Shown: in pieces, positions 22,440 to 34,875 of the stretch
Layout of the letters: every line of letters begins with the position of its first letter
Numbering within the stretch: the first letter of the stretch is position 1
Source: Gnetum montanum
Lineage: Eukaryota > Streptophyta > Gnetopsida > Gnetales > Gnetaceae
Length of the DNA: 64,000 nt
Reading direction: 5' to 3'
Assembly (NCBI GenBank): GCA_015680685.1
Contig: MNCI01004678.1
Coordinates: forward strand, 1,031,443-1,095,442
Made by a program: the position numbers and the translations under genes
Notes under the pieces: generated by a model
What the model was told of the DNA's origin: nothing
The model's database searches: none
What the model saw: the letters and a program-made list of their open reading frames with translations, nothing else

Positions 22440-23660
22440 AGGTTAGACATTAAAAAGAAATAACAACTTCTTCACCGAGCCAAATATTTCATAGAAATCA
22501 ACAGATAACTTTATAAGGTATGTTTTGATGGCTTGGTCTGCTGGTGTTTTCCTGATGTAGATTAATTGTGAGTTCTCCAAGACACTCATGAGGGCCCTTG
22601 TAGGGGTCATTACACTGGGAGATGAACAACCATTACAATCTTGCTTGCAAGATATTATTGGCCTACATTGTTTCAGGACACTCATTATTTTGTCCAATCT
22701 TGTGAGCACTACCAACATGATGGGGGAATGACTGCTAGAATGGAGGGTCCACAATAATGGATTCAACCCTTAGAACCCTTCGACATATGGGGAATTGATT
22801 TTATGGAGCCTATTACACTGATGTCTAATGAAAAAGCATACATCGTTATTGTTGTTGACTATTTTACAAAATGGGTAGAAGTAGCCACTGTTACGGACTG
22901 TACATCATCTATCGCTGCATGATTTGTTCAACAAAAAATCATAAACAAGTTTGGCATGCCTCGTGCACTTATTTCTGACAATGGTACACATTTTACAGGT
23001 GCAACATTTTGGAAGTTGATGTAACACTTGGGAGTTGAGCATAAACTGACTACACCATATCATCCTCAAGCAAATGGTTAAGCTAAAGTCACAATAGGGA
23101 GATCACAAAAATATTGACACAAACCATTAGCAAATATAGGCGAGATTGGAGCATCAAACTGAATGATGCTCTTTGGGCTTACCACTCCACATGGAAACTC
23201 CCTATAAGCTATTCTCCCTATGAGTTAGTGTATGGTAAACTTCCAATACTTCCTATCCAAGCTAAGCTCTGTACACTATCTACATCATGTGATCTTAACC
23301 TTGACCTTAGTCTAGCATAGAAACAATGATTAATGAACCTTAACTTGCTAGATGAGAACCAATTAGCTACCCTATCATCCAACAAATTGCACAAGGCCTT
23401 CAACAAGTAATGTGATGACCTAAGGATTAGAAAAGTCAAATACCAAATAAGAGATAAGGTTCTGTATTGGAATCCCACGCATGTACCACAATGAACAAAA
23501 TTGCAAACACTATGGGAAAGACCTTATATCATTCATGAAACTTTCCCTTTAGGGGCCATGATGATCTATAAACTTGAAAGCCTAGATAGGAAATTATTAG
23601 TCAACACCCAACAAACCAAACCTTTCCATGAGCCACCTCTATTAATGGACAACCTTGCTC
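22440..23660 (+). pseudogene. Element B: integrase
   Basis: The HHCC domain runs from about 22590: GPCRGHYTGR, ARYYWPTLFQDTHYFVQ, CEHYQ (last Cys changed to Tyr). Core: PFDIWGIDFMEPIT (first Asp near 22797), VVDYFTKWVEVATV, ALISDNGTHFTG (second Asp at 22977-22979), and the third-acid position at 23085-23087, where Lys stands for Glu. After it comes [20 protein letters not shown], then ELVYGKLP. The C-terminal segment reads KVKYQIRDKVLYWNPTHVPQ and LWERPYIIHETFPLGAM. Stops include 23079-23081. No chromodomain is seen, as expected for the Athila lineage. Confidence 0.9.
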
Positions 23661-25236
23661 ATTATTTTAGATCTCCTCCTTCCAACTTAGTCATGCGGGA
23701 GATGGCCACTAATGCTAATCATTCTAAAGCCCTCAGTTCCTTTGTCTTTTCTATTTTACACATTTTTCATTTTTTCTTGTTTTTGTTTTACACCATCATT
23801 AACATTTTTACTATTCCTTTCTTTTTACATTTTTTTTGATCTACTCTCACTCATCATATAATAAGTGCTCATGATGGTGGATTGTATTATAATAGTGTGG
23901 ATTGCTAATGTTTGGCTTTTACCTTTGACTTTCAATGTTGATGCTAAGATATGGCTTCTTTTGATAAAACAGGCAATGAGTCCATGTCACCCATTCATCC
24001 ATACAACTCTATGGTCTCCCTATGTTTTGGAAATGCAAATGTCCCTTTTTCTAAGTAAACTTATTAATGAATTGGTGGTTTGGTATTCTTCAAACCAAGG
24101 AAAGATTTAAATGGATTGAAAAGGGTGTGACTTCAAGGGGTTCAACGCATTTGTGCTTGCTGTTCTCTTAGGTACTTGGATATTTTTTATAGGTTTTCTA
24201 CCATTCTGCTATTGACCAATATCAAGAAGTCAAATAAATCAAATAAGTCTTTGCATGGTGTGGTTCTTACGCAAAAATAAAAAAAACACTAGTGAGAATT
24301 CAAGGCACACCCCTTAAACATAATAAAGAAACATGGGCTACAAGCACTGGTTATGGAATTGGAAAGACATTACCGATGTCTGAAGGTTCTCTCTAACTAA
24401 GGCCCTTTTCTTGCTTCCTACTCCTCTGTTCTTTCTCTTGTTGGAATGGTGGTGGCTCTGTGGACACATTCTTGTTGCTTCAGGAAAATGGATTGGTCAA
24501 GTATGTTGATGCAAGGTCACTGGATGTGGTTAGTCTTAAATCAGGGTTTGGAATGAATACTATTAAGTCACCTTAATCACATACTACACAAGGGACTTTA
24601 CACAACCTTGATTTTGGGATTCCATTCCATTCCATTCTCTCTTTCCATATTGCTTTCCATATTCCACTTCATTGCCAATTTTACAGTTAGTCTATATCTT
24701 GGTTGACGCATTGCTATTCTTTGGTAAACTCTTGTAGGTAAGTTCTTAACTATTATTTCCATATGTCATTCCTAGAGCCTACGGACTCTTTGGTTTGTAG
24801 GTTTGTCAGGGCATAAAGGGCATGAGCCTAATTTGGGAAGGACCCACTGGCATTCCTTTTTGGTGCAATCTTTAAGATTTCTCCCTTAAACATTTCCTGT
24901 AATCAACTATTTCTTATTTCACCCCATCAATGATATCAATTTTTGTTTTGTCTTAATGGCTTCATTGTTGTTAATTCTCTCATCTTTCTTGTTCTTTCAA
25001 TTTCCATCTTATTGCTACCAGAGGTTCACTCTTAGTTGAGGGGATCCCCATTGTAATTTTTTTTCCATTCCATTACTTATCTCACCCCTACACCTTGGAT
25101 ATTTATTAGTTACAAACCCCTAACCCAGTATCTGCCATACCCACAACCTAGCCAATGTGCTTCATATTGAGGTAAGGTATTAATTGCATTATATCTTATC
25201 TATCCTTGCTAATTCATGACTGTGTTGTGTGTGTAG
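23661..25236 (+). other. Element B: spacer between pol and ORF3
   Basis: Non-coding, with T-rich blocks. It aligns in pieces with the same spacer in C (46380-48452) and D (55602-57045). Recognisable landmarks are a strong splice-donor-like GTAG|GTAAGT at 24738, the damaged counterpart of C's donor at about 25023 (CCAGAGGTTCAC), and a branch-point-like TTGCTAAT at 25206-25213 followed 24 nt later by TAG at 25234-25236. The U3-like promoter seen in C and E is missing here. The frame at 23865-24110 has no counterpart in C. Confidence 0.6.
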
Positions 25237-25575
25237 ATGGCGATCACATGAACAATGGACCGGGAGAGGAGGAAGTGCTTGGGATGGACTAGAGCTAAAG
25301 CGTTTACATGAAGAACATGCTTAATCTTGTGGCTAAGAATGAATAATGGCTTGCACAATTTTGATAGCGGTAGCAATGTGCACCATTTTCTTCTCTCTCT
25401 CTCTCTCTCTCCCCCTCTCTCTCTCTTCAAGCTATCAAATGAGGATCTGGATGTCATTTATGTACAATGTTCACCATAATGGTCATGAACGCCAATGTTG
25501 TAATATGTTTGTCGATCCATTCGCCAGGCAATTTGAGTCTATCACTTCATGTCACTGTCAGTTGTCGCTTAGTCA
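25237..25575 (+). pseudogene. Element B: ORF3 remnant
   Basis: The ATG at 25237 sits exactly where ORF3 starts in C, D and E, behind the same branch-point and acceptor signals. Only the first codons (MAIT) and a few charged residues remain. Then comes unrelated or deleted sequence including a (CT)n tract at 25390-25424, and the region ends with the usual post-ORF3 words (AATAATCCCATACCTTCCCA) before the purine tract. About 2.4 kb of ORF3 has been lost compared with C. The apparent 25346-25579 frame runs across the CT tract and is not a gene. Confidence 0.55.
25390..25424 (+). repeat. (CT)n microsatellite
   Basis: Runs of TCTCTC interrupted by CCCC. It lies in the degenerated ORF3 region of element B and probably expanded after the gene died. 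Confidence 0.9.
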
Positions 25576-25630
25576 ATAATCCCATACCTTCCCAATATTT
25601 TGTAAGGAACTCAAGGACGAGTTTTCATTC

Positions 25631-25643
25631 AGTCATGGGGGTA
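25631..25643 (+). promoter_or_regulatory. Element B polypurine tract
   Basis: AGTCATGGGGGTA immediately before the 3' LTR. The same tract precedes the 3' LTRs of D, E and N1 (TGTGGGGGTA or CATGGGGGTA). It is the plus-strand primer site. Confidence 0.85.
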
Positions 25644-26491
25644 TGATGAATCGTGATATTGGGACCACGATATCGAATCCGCAATATCAGATCCGTGATA
25701 TCGGAGCCCGCCAAGCGATATCAAACACCTGATGCAGAACCTATCTCATTGCCTATAAATAAGAGACTGGGGCACTTGGTTTGGTAATTAGTCTCTTAGT
25801 CCCTTACCCAAACTCTTGTAGTTTTTCCTTTCTAGAGTTAGAATTATTTCTAGGTGCCTGTCATAGGAGTCATAAAGTGAATGGATCTTTATTTAAGCAT
25901 TGTGTACTTGAGCACACCATGTGTTTGGAAATAAAGAAAAAATCTGTGATAAACCTTGCAACATTCAGAATAGCTTATTTATTACATTTAATGTTATTTA
26001 CAGTTACTTCATGCTTTCATTAGTTAATCGATGTTGTTTTTATAGAGGTATTAATCTTCAACAAGTAAGCACACTCAGTACAACCACTTTGAGCATACGT
26101 TGAACACTTGGTAACCCAGTAACAACTAGCATTTGGTAATCCTAGTAGTGTTACACTAGTTTAGGATGTGTCCGGCAAGTGGGAACGAATGCTGGTATTA
26201 GGACTAGCTAGAGCATAGTTGATTAGTTAAATTAAATTAGTTACTCACTTATTTCATTTCTCCACTTTAAGCACTAGGAACATAAAACATAAAAAACCAT
26301 AAAAATCATATACCTCAGGTTTACTTAACCATACAATCGTGTCATACAAGTAAGCTTGGGAAGACAACGATCACATAACCCATCCTTGTTCTGTGAAGGT
26401 GCATAAGCACTTAGTCCTTGGAGTTCGACCGGATCGTGTGTGAACACTCATATTCGTATGGTTGGACGTAGGGGTACCTTGCCACTCATCA
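25644..26491 (+). repeat. Element B 3' LTR (848 bp)
   Basis: TGATGAA...CTCATCA, partner of 16603-17437. U3 has five GATATC-like motifs (one more than the 5' copy), TATAAATA at about 25755, and the hairpin arms TCTTTATTT and AAATAAAGA. Confidence 0.93.
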
Positions 26492-26496
26492 TCTTT

Positions 26497-26618
26497 AATT
26501 GTTTATTCTTCATTTTTTAAAAAAACTTGCTTTTCTTTGAAGGTGTAGTAATGAAAATCAAACCTATTATTTTAATCCTAAACTGTTCTGTGCCTATGGT
26601 CAATTGTTATACCAATAG
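26497..26618. repeat. Repeat R2 (right part)
   Basis: Continues R2 after the insertion. ACTTGCTTTTCTTTGAAGGT and TTTTAATCCTAAACTGTTCT match R1 at about 12680-12765. Similarity ends near 26618. Confidence 0.8.
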
Positions 26619-29600
26619 GATGAATTCTCATGTTTGTGTAGTTTGAAGACTTCAGCTGGTGATCTGGCACCCCAATCATTTCCATGATTCACACCATTAG
26701 AACTTCTCTTCTCATAAAAGAAAAAAATGAATTAAAAATGAAAATAAAAAAAAGAAAAATTAAAGATAAAAAAAAGAAGGGAAAAATAAAATATGAAAAT
26801 AATAACAATAATAAGAAGAAGAGGTGATGGGAAGAGTAATATAGTACTAAGCTTATTGGTTCACATAAAATTGGTGCTTTTACCATCCCAAATTGATCTT
26901 ATAATTACTCAGTTAAGATCAAAATAGGAGGTTGAACCAATATCCATGTAAAGTCTATCTCATGTTTAACATGTTGCCTTGATCACTTGACTACTAAATG
27001 TAATAGTCTAAGACAATCTCTTGATCCATCCCTTTTCATGGCCATGAAGGCCTAAAAGTCTCTCTCTTAGGGAACTTTGGTAATGTTAAATGTTGCTTCC
27101 ACCTAATTTCTAATTTGTTTATTCCTAGGGATTAGGACCATAACTCTTGATTTGAACCATGATCATATTCAATCATGGAAATTCCAATTTCCTCATCATG
27201 GCTTTGTAATAATTGTTAGGATTGGGATTAGTTAGTGCAGCCAAAGGGATCAATGAGAGGTTTCTAGTAAACTAAAAGTTAAAGAACCTATTGTGCATAC
27301 AAGCATGGATGAAAAAAAACTAAATCAAAACCTTGACTTCTAGATGATCTATGGCACATTGTCCTAATTTAATTTCACTAATGGTTAGACCATAGAACAA
27401 CCAAGGCTAGATGGCATTAGTAGTGGCAAGTGTGATCCTACAATTAGAAGGAAGACTTGGCGGTATATTCCCATCTTGTGGATAAGTATCAATAAAGGGA
27501 TGTAATAGTGAACCTCTCATAGGATGTAGGACATGTCCACATGCTCCCATGAGCTAATTGAATGGTTGGTTGGGGATCCAATGATGTTTCACTCTCACAT
27601 CCTCTCTTATTAATCATTCATTCTACATCTCTTTCTTTCCATTCTTGTTCATTGTTATGTGTGACAAGAAATTGATTATGTTAAGAAAAGGATAATATTT
27701 GGCCATCCAAGGATGCGAACTCACATTTGATGCTACTGTCTCATTGGTTGTTGAAATTCCTGAGTGTTCCATCAACGGGTTCTACAAGGATAAGAAAGGC
27801 ATGTGCTTGCTATGGGGAGGATTCACTTGTGAATCCTTGGTGGCTTGGCATTGTAAGCAAGTGATCTTAAGCTTATCTCCCAAGATGGTTATGGTTGCAT
27901 GACATATGACACTTAGTTGGTCTTACATTTATGTGGTTACAACTTAATAAACCTAATGATTTAACCAAGGCTATTTCCTTCCACCTCTATTCACTACCTA
28001 TGCACTCTGATTATGGATTAGATGTTTGATCAATTCATACTTCATGTTTTTGCACTCCTTGATTTTTTCAAATGATGTTATCACACATTTTAGAGCCTTT
28101 TGGTTTGCTTAAAGTGTAGGAAAGGCATGTTCTTATTGGTTCCTATGTTTATGCCTTTATTTGTTATGCTTGTTTTCTTTTGTATGTGCATTTAATTCAT
28201 CTAACATTAGTGTCTCATAGCCCATTCATGGAGAAGAGGCATAGTTGGGGTATGTACATTATTAATTTAAGCTTATGTCATTCATCATGCCTGTGTATGT
28301 ATTTAGCATTTGACTATGATTTTTTTTCTTCTTGTTTTCTTTAGGATTTACACTTATAATTATTTTTATGCATAATATTTTCAATGGTGGTTTAATGCTT
28401 AAAGATTTCACATGATTTTTAGCATTGTTGCAATCTAACATGTTTAGGTAGGTGCACTATGCATACCTAAGGCTCATGTAGAAATTAGTCAAGGGATCTT
28501 AAGCCTTAGTTTATGATCCAATAGAAATAGAACACTCTTTGACTCCACTAGAGAAACACTAGTTCAATCCAGAACCTAAAAAGACTCTCTCAAAAGATAC
28601 ATTCAAAGGTATAAGGATAAGGATCATGTTCTCAAACTACAAGAAATGGATATACTTAAAAACTGTCACTTGAGTATAAAATAAAACATTTGTTAGAGTT
28701 TTCCATCAAGCCTGAGATATATTTAGTTTTGCAGGCATGTTAGAGAACTATCCTTATCAGCCACCATCCCTTGGCTCCTCTTCTTAGAGTGGAAATTTTA
28801 TAATGTCTTGTGCCAAATTTTTTTGTATATTTGTAATTCCTATGCATTAACATTCTCATGTGTCTTATCGTTGTTTTTGTGTATCTTGGATTTTAAAGCT
28901 ATGAAACAAACTTTACTTAGACATGGACGAATGATGAGACATTCAATGGAATTTTTATGTCTATTATAAGCCTTGGATTTAGGAAGTATTTCATGCACCG
29001 TATTTTTGTAGTTCTAGCATGTTTGGTTGAGGTTTATGTCTTCTAGGTTTTTACCCTTGTTTTTTGTGCCATGCTTCGAGGTTTTGTGCATGTTCTAAGT
29101 TTCTTAGGATGTTTCCAACTTTTTCTAGATGTCATATGATCCTTTTAACATGCCTCCTTGGGATCTAGCATTCATTTGAAACAATTAGCTAGAATTCTAG
29201 TTTTGAAGGGTGCGTTACCTACCATATGTCAACATAGGAGCACTAACACATCCCTTGCTAGGTCTGGTTTGGTCCATCTCACTTATAGTGTGATTGGTAT
29301 TGGCTTGAATTATATTGATTGATCTCTATTAATTCTTGGGCACTAGCGAACCTCTACCATTACTTTGTAAACACTATAATTACCTAAGATAAGCTCTCGT
29401 ATATATCTTAGTCATAATATTCATTCCATTTGGGCTTTTGGCATTTGGTTTATGTGAAGAGATAATTTTCCCTTGGGTAAGTTTATTTCCTTATTATTCT
29501 TGTGTGTTTTTTGAGTTGTCTCTTTCATAAGTATGACTAGACTTTGTGAGAGTGCTACCTTATTTATGTAGCTTAGAAGCATTTGGGTAATGCAGAGTCC

Positions 29601-30328
29601 AATGTTAGCATAGTAAATAAAGATTGTGATTTTTCCTCTATGCTATACCATTGATGCCTTAAAACATTAAAACACCAATAATATTTATTTCATTTCCTTT
29701 TCATCAAGATATGATAATTCATCCTTATCCAAGAAGGTCATAACCATACAACATGATGCTGGGTCATCGAGGTTGTAATTAGAAGCTATTTATTACTTTT
29801 TGTATATGGTGTTGCACCTATCTCATAAAGGATTGCAATGTGTAGGTGTGATTATGAGTATTATGCTTATCCCCATGAGGGATTGTGATGCATGTGTTTA
29901 TTTTTTTTATTCTTATATTCATAAAATCCATAAAAATTATAAAATATAAAATTATAAATATTTTTTTTTAATTCCTCACCATGGTAACATGGATTTCCCT
30001 TGTATTATATGTAAGATAATCTCTTTTATAAATGTAACAACACACACAAGTGTTCTTGGCAATCCACTCAACATCATCTTCAAAGATTATGACTAGATCA
30101 CATAGCATTTTGTATAATATAATCCTAATGATCACAGTCGATGAGACTTCTACTATGAGTTCTCATTTCAATGATATCATGCATTACACAAAGTATCAAT
30201 GTGTCAATTTCCATGGATGATGTGTTTTCCTTAAGGCAATAGATATGAAGCAAGTATGTTATGCATTATGTATTATGATTGGATTGTATGTTTCATGTAT
30301 GATCTTTGTAATGATATGTCTTACATAT
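26619..30328. other. Gene-free interval, probably old transposon debris
   Basis: No gene recognised. 26750-26820 is an A/G-rich low-complexity run. Around 27795-27850 the phrase AAAGGCATGTGC.TGCTATGG, then GAGGATTCACTTG, resembles the pol-ORF3 spacer of element C (47612-47655), so part of 27400-28000 may be an older, very diverged Athila spacer. 29935-29970 is AT-rich low complexity. The frame at 27699-27902 lies in that spacer-like stretch and is not supported as coding. Confidence 0.45.
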
Positions 30329-30333
30329 ATGTT

Positions 30334-31125
30334 TGATAAGTCGTAATTCTATTCACTGCGATATCGCATACGCGATATCACAACCTGTCTCATCTATAAA
30401 TAAGAGGTAGATAGTTTCGATAGAGAGTTTTTTTATTTCTTAGTTTTAGTGTTAAGTTTTATGTAGTTTTTTTCTCTCAACCCTTTTCCTCCCAATGTAT
30501 GCCCGTAGTGTGGTGATTGTAATTGTATGGCACCTTTATTCGAGTGTGACGTACTTGGACACACACATGACCAGAAATAAAGATCGAGATTACTTCATCA
30601 TTGCAGCATTCACTTAGCTTAATTATTTACTTAATTGTTATTTACTACTTTCTTAGTTAATCTCTTCTTACCCTAAACTCCTGTTAAACGCAGAATGAGT
30701 ACGACTTGATTACGAGCATTTAAGTGTGACTACTTGGTAACCCAGTAGCGTACCTAGGATCTGTGCTTGGTAGTCCCAGTGGTAGTCATGCACGAAGTCC
30801 AAGATGTGTACGGATAATCGAGGAACGGATGCTCATCGCACTTAGGCTAGCTAGATTCTCTCTCACCCTTTCTCTCTTAGCTTAGTCAATATTACTTTCC
30901 ATTGTCCTCAGGAGTAGCATTAGCATAGAAACACATCATACACCTCACTCTAGACTAAACCATACGTGAAAAAGCTAATACTAGTCCAGGTGGGAAGACA
31001 ACGAACTGTGACCTAAGGCTAACTGTCTAGATGCCACAACTAGTCCATCTACAGAGTTCGACCAGATCGCGTGTGTAATGCTCGTATTCATATGGTTGAG
31101 TGTAGGGGTACCTCGCCACTCATCA
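30334..31125 (+). mobile_element. Solo LTR S2 (GATATCG family)
   Basis: A 792-bp solo LTR, TGATAAG...CTCATCA, with a perfect target duplication ATGTT at 30329-30333 and 31126-31130. U3 holds GCGATATCGCATACGCGATA (30359-30378), itself nearly palindromic, followed by CTATAAATAAG. The poly(A) hairpin has arms CTTTATT and AATAAAG. U5 carries TTGGTAACCCAGTAGC and TTGGTAGTCCCAGTGG. Confidence 0.93.
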
Positions 31126-31130
31126 ATGTT

Positions 31131-32032
31131 AATAGTTTCTTAGAGCACATGATATCAAAGAGTAATGTTACGTATTATTATGTCTTGAGTATACATGTGA
31201 ACATGTCCTTGCATCATTAGATGTCGAGGCATTGTATTATGTGTAATCTAGATCTAGTTCCTTGGAGCTCACGATGTCAGAAGCTTATATAAACTATGAT
31301 TTGTGATGAGTCCATGGATTTGTGCTAATGATTTCATAACACTATGGATGTGATTACATGTCCTAGATATGCATGATTCGATTATGTGCTATGTGCTAAA
31401 TGTATAAGCTATGGTTAATGTAACTAGAGGCATGTTGTGCATGTGATGTATTAATCCTAATGTAGGTTACACTAATTTTCTCACACCTCACCTCTAGTAC
31501 AGCATCATACTCCACATTTTCAAGGGATATGTAAAGACTCCCACTCAATCATGTACCAATATCCCTTATATATAAGTGATGAAGCTAGGAGCTCATATGG
31601 CTAGTAGATCTAATGGAGGTGATGGAAACCTTGTTCTATGTTCACATACTTTCTCTTGCATATTTTTCTATGTTAGATTGGTGTATTTGCATATGGTATA
31701 GATTTGGACTAATTGTGACTTATGAATTGTATGTATAATGTTTATATGATTTATATAGTGATAGGATATGTGCTAAACATATTGAATGATATGGTATGAT
31801 GTTTTATGATATAGGATTACCATGTATTTTCTTTGGACTTTCTTATATGCATAGCATTGTTAGAAGATGATGTTCTATTTATATCCTCATTGTGTACATG
31901 TATCATGCTTATTTGGCTATGTGTTTGAGATTTTCATGAAGTGATTTATAGTCTTTTGCTATGATATGTAATCTACTTGCATGTTTAATGACTTAATATG
32001 CATATTTTTTATTAACATTCAACCCTTACCTA
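31131..32032. other. Gene-free interval
   Basis: AT-rich, with recurring ATG(T/A)GCTA-like words and no frame of note. It may be part of an old LTR that ends near 32065 (GGTTGTTACA), but no partner was found. Confidence 0.4.
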
Positions 32033-32620
32033 AGCTAAGCTTAGGATAGGTGTTAGGTTGTTACATGGTTGGCCTCTCAAGAAGCTCTTGAGAATTTTTA
32101 AAATTCATGCATTATATTTTGAAATTAAATAACCATAATTTTTGAATTCATAAGCCTTTTTAGGTAAACAAACAATCATTTCTCAAAAATTTCAAATTTT
32201 CAGATGCAATGGTGAAGCTGAATTTGCTGTACTAAACCATAAAAATTAGTTTCTAAAGCCCTTCCTTAATGTATGCCTTAATATCCTTGGGAAATAAAAT
32301 CAGCATGACTTGGGCATTCATTGTTTGTTTCAAACCAATAGATAGTCATTTCTAACATCTTTCAAGCTTCTGAATCCAACAGAGATATTAGCTTGATCAT
32401 ACAAGAATATGATAGTTAGGTAAGTTAAGTCATCGCTTAGTAGGAATGTAGGCTAGATTGAATAATCATATCTAATAATCTAATGATTTTATCTAAAACT
32501 TTTGTCTTTTCATTAGTCTTGAACCATATGATTAAGTAATTATGATATATTTATTTTAATAAAATCCGTAGACCAAAGTCCATGGCCTATACATTAAACC
32601 TAGTTCAGTGATCCCTAGTT
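32033..32620 (+). repeat. Dispersed repeat copy 2 with weak 5S-like head
   Basis: The head (32033-32093) has TAAGCTTAGG and ATGGTTGGCCTCTCAAGAAG, which align only loosely with box A and box C of 5S rRNA (about 65% over the last 26 bases). Support for homology comes mainly from the following 500 bp, which share ordered blocks with 7260-7735. Confidence 0.45.
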
Positions 32621-33109
32621 ATTATTAGTCAAACTACACAAGTCAAAGTCTTAGAGGCATAGAAAATGCATTAGAAGACTAGGGGATGAAACCAACCTAT
32701 GTCCAATGAATCATGTACTTGAAGGAAAAATTGGAAAATTGACAATGCAATAAGGACTTACACTAACTGACTAAGCATCAAGACATATTTGGTAGAGATC
32801 AATCATCATGAAGAATCATAACCTTGTCTTGACAAGGCATTTGATATTTGTGAGGGATAATAATTCAAGAGAAAACCTAGGAATAATTATGAAGGTCACA
32901 ACACATAATGTGCTTGCAAGGACCATAGTCAGTTATAGGCAACATCCCATGCTACATAATCTTCTACAAAGAAGTCATATTTAAGCTAGTACAAGGTTTG
33001 AATGAAAATTAGAAATCATGAATCAAGACCAAGCCTTACCATTCCAAATGTGGCCATCTGATCATATTTCTCTTATGGCAAAATGACAACTATATTTCTT
33101 TGATTCCTA
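32621..33109. other. Gene-free interval
   Basis: No frame, repeat or motif that I can support. Confidence 0.5.
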
Positions 33110-33146
33110 GGGGGGGGCGGGGGGGTTGGGGGCGTGGGTGGGGGGC
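33110..33146 (+). repeat. G-rich tract with G-quadruplex potential
   Basis: Several runs of three to eight G separated by one or two other bases over 37 nt. In this AT-rich setting it is an outlier. Homopolymer sequencing error could contribute. Confidence 0.8.
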
Positions 33147-34875
33147 TACTTTGTCATGTCCATTTCTAAATGATGTTATTTTGTAACTAAGATGTATCGT
33201 TTTGTAATCAAGTGATGTAATTATTGTAATATCATCTTAATGAAAAGACACATAATAATGGGCATATCTCTTAAGGTAACCATAGGGGATTTGATCTAAG
33301 GTGTTTATACTTAGTAATTAGAGGTCCTGCTAGCATTGAGTTGTGGAGCTAATAAAGGGAAGTAATAAGTGCTAGATAAAGCAAGATAGAAAGGAACTTG
33401 GGCATCCCTTCTCGCTAGGTCTAGGTCTAACCATGATGCTAGTACTAGATTGCCTTTATGGGATAGATGCCAAATGAAGATAATCCTAAGAAACATTCAA
33501 AGCATGATCTAAATAAATTTACTCTTTCTAAGATTCCTTATTATTAATGTTCCTTTTCATTTTCTTCTACATTTTCCTTATCTTATTAAGTATGCATAAT
33601 GTTGAATATAATGTATATTTGATATTTGCCATGACATCTGAGAATGGGATGTCACAGTATTTCTTATTTTAAAATGATTTTTCATGATTTGTGGTTTTAA
33701 TCAATGATTTTATTACAAGGCAGTAAATCATCGTTCTAGTGATTATCCACCAATTCATCATTGATCTTGAGCTGAGTTGACTTATAGACTTGACTTTAAT
33801 ATTTTATTTAAAAAATAAAATGTAATGAATATTAAAAATAAAAGAAACAATTCATAAAACAAAAACCAATCTACTAATAATTTTGTACATTATATGTAGT
33901 TTCTTTAATTTAGAGTTTTATACTAGATTTATTTATTGATGCTTCATCTAGTAAACTAGTATTGTTGATTCAAGCTCTACCTTTGCATTAGGTTTAGAAC
34001 TTAGCTTGAATCATCTTTAAAACATTTGTGAAAGATATATTTAAAGTGTATGTTAAACTACATATAATATTCCTTTACTTAAAACTAAGGTTGAGTGTTT
34101 TCACCAAGTTATTTGAGTTGCCAAGTTTTTCTTATTCATTTTTTAACCAAGAAAATATTTTTTCCAAGTTTTTAATCATTGGTTTTAATGAAACCTAATA
34201 TTCATAGAAGTATTCAAGTAAAATTTTTAGAATTAGATTCTTAATATTCTGAGTTATAACTCCATGAAGTTTCATTAATAGAATTGTTGCAATTATAGAT
34301 AATATGGAAAGAACATAGCATAATCCTAGTTTCTTAATGTTTTTTGCAACTTTTTTAATTTGTTGAGAATTTTCTTATGATTTGATAATTATAAAATTTA
34401 TAACATAACCCCTCATAAATAAGAAGAAACAATCATTTCGTTCACCACTTACAATTATTATGTTCTTCAAGTAAACATGCAAAAGTGAAGAGAGAAACAC
34501 ATTTTCATGCAAACATGAATACATAAAGTTTATAACAAAAAGTTTGTATGATGTATTTTTGTTGCATTCAATGGTACTTAGTCATGTTAATGAATCAAAT
34601 ATTTGTTTTTCCTAAGATGATTGTACCATATATCCAATAGATCCATTTTGGTCCTCAATGACTTATAATAGACAAGTTTCATGAGGGAAAGGTGAAAAGA
34701 ACCTAACTATTAAATTTTATAGGATCTTGTGTCTCATTTGCCTGATCATGTTACCAACAACATGGTAGTTAGGTAATGACATAGAACTAATCTTGATTTA
34801 GGTGTGAATTTTCACTATGTTTTTTATATACAAGCCTTCCCTATTAAGACTACACTTTTTGTTTATAAGACCCTT
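33147..34875. other. Gene-free interval
   Basis: AT-rich. Near 33650 there is GGGATGTCACA, a typical LTR 3' end of chromovirus-type gypsy elements, but its partner was not found. The frame at 33311-33496 is not supported. Confidence 0.45.

Larger units (their letters stand above)
16603..26491 (+). mobile_element. Element B: complete Athila-type Ty3/gypsy retrotransposon (dead)
   Basis: A 9,889-bp element with both LTRs, tRNA-Asp primer site, gag, protease, RT, RNase H, integrase, long 3' spacer and purine tract. The target duplication is a perfect TCTTT at 16598-16602 and 26492-26496. The uninterrupted target is seen in R1 (…CCTTTAACCATTTATTC), which confirms the insertion. All genes carry stops and frameshifts. 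The post-pol ORF3 found in C and E is reduced to its first codons. Confidence 0.95.

Noticed and set aside
23865-24110. Frame after pol in element B with hydrophobic segments, a possible envelope gene
   Set aside because: No counterpart frame exists in the aligned spacer of element C, and the sequence is T-rich non-coding spacer; the hydrophobicity follows from T-rich codons.
27699-27902. Open frame that could be a small host gene
   Set aside because: Its second half resembles the non-coding pol-ORF3 spacer of element C (GAGGATTCACTTG), so it is more likely transposon debris.
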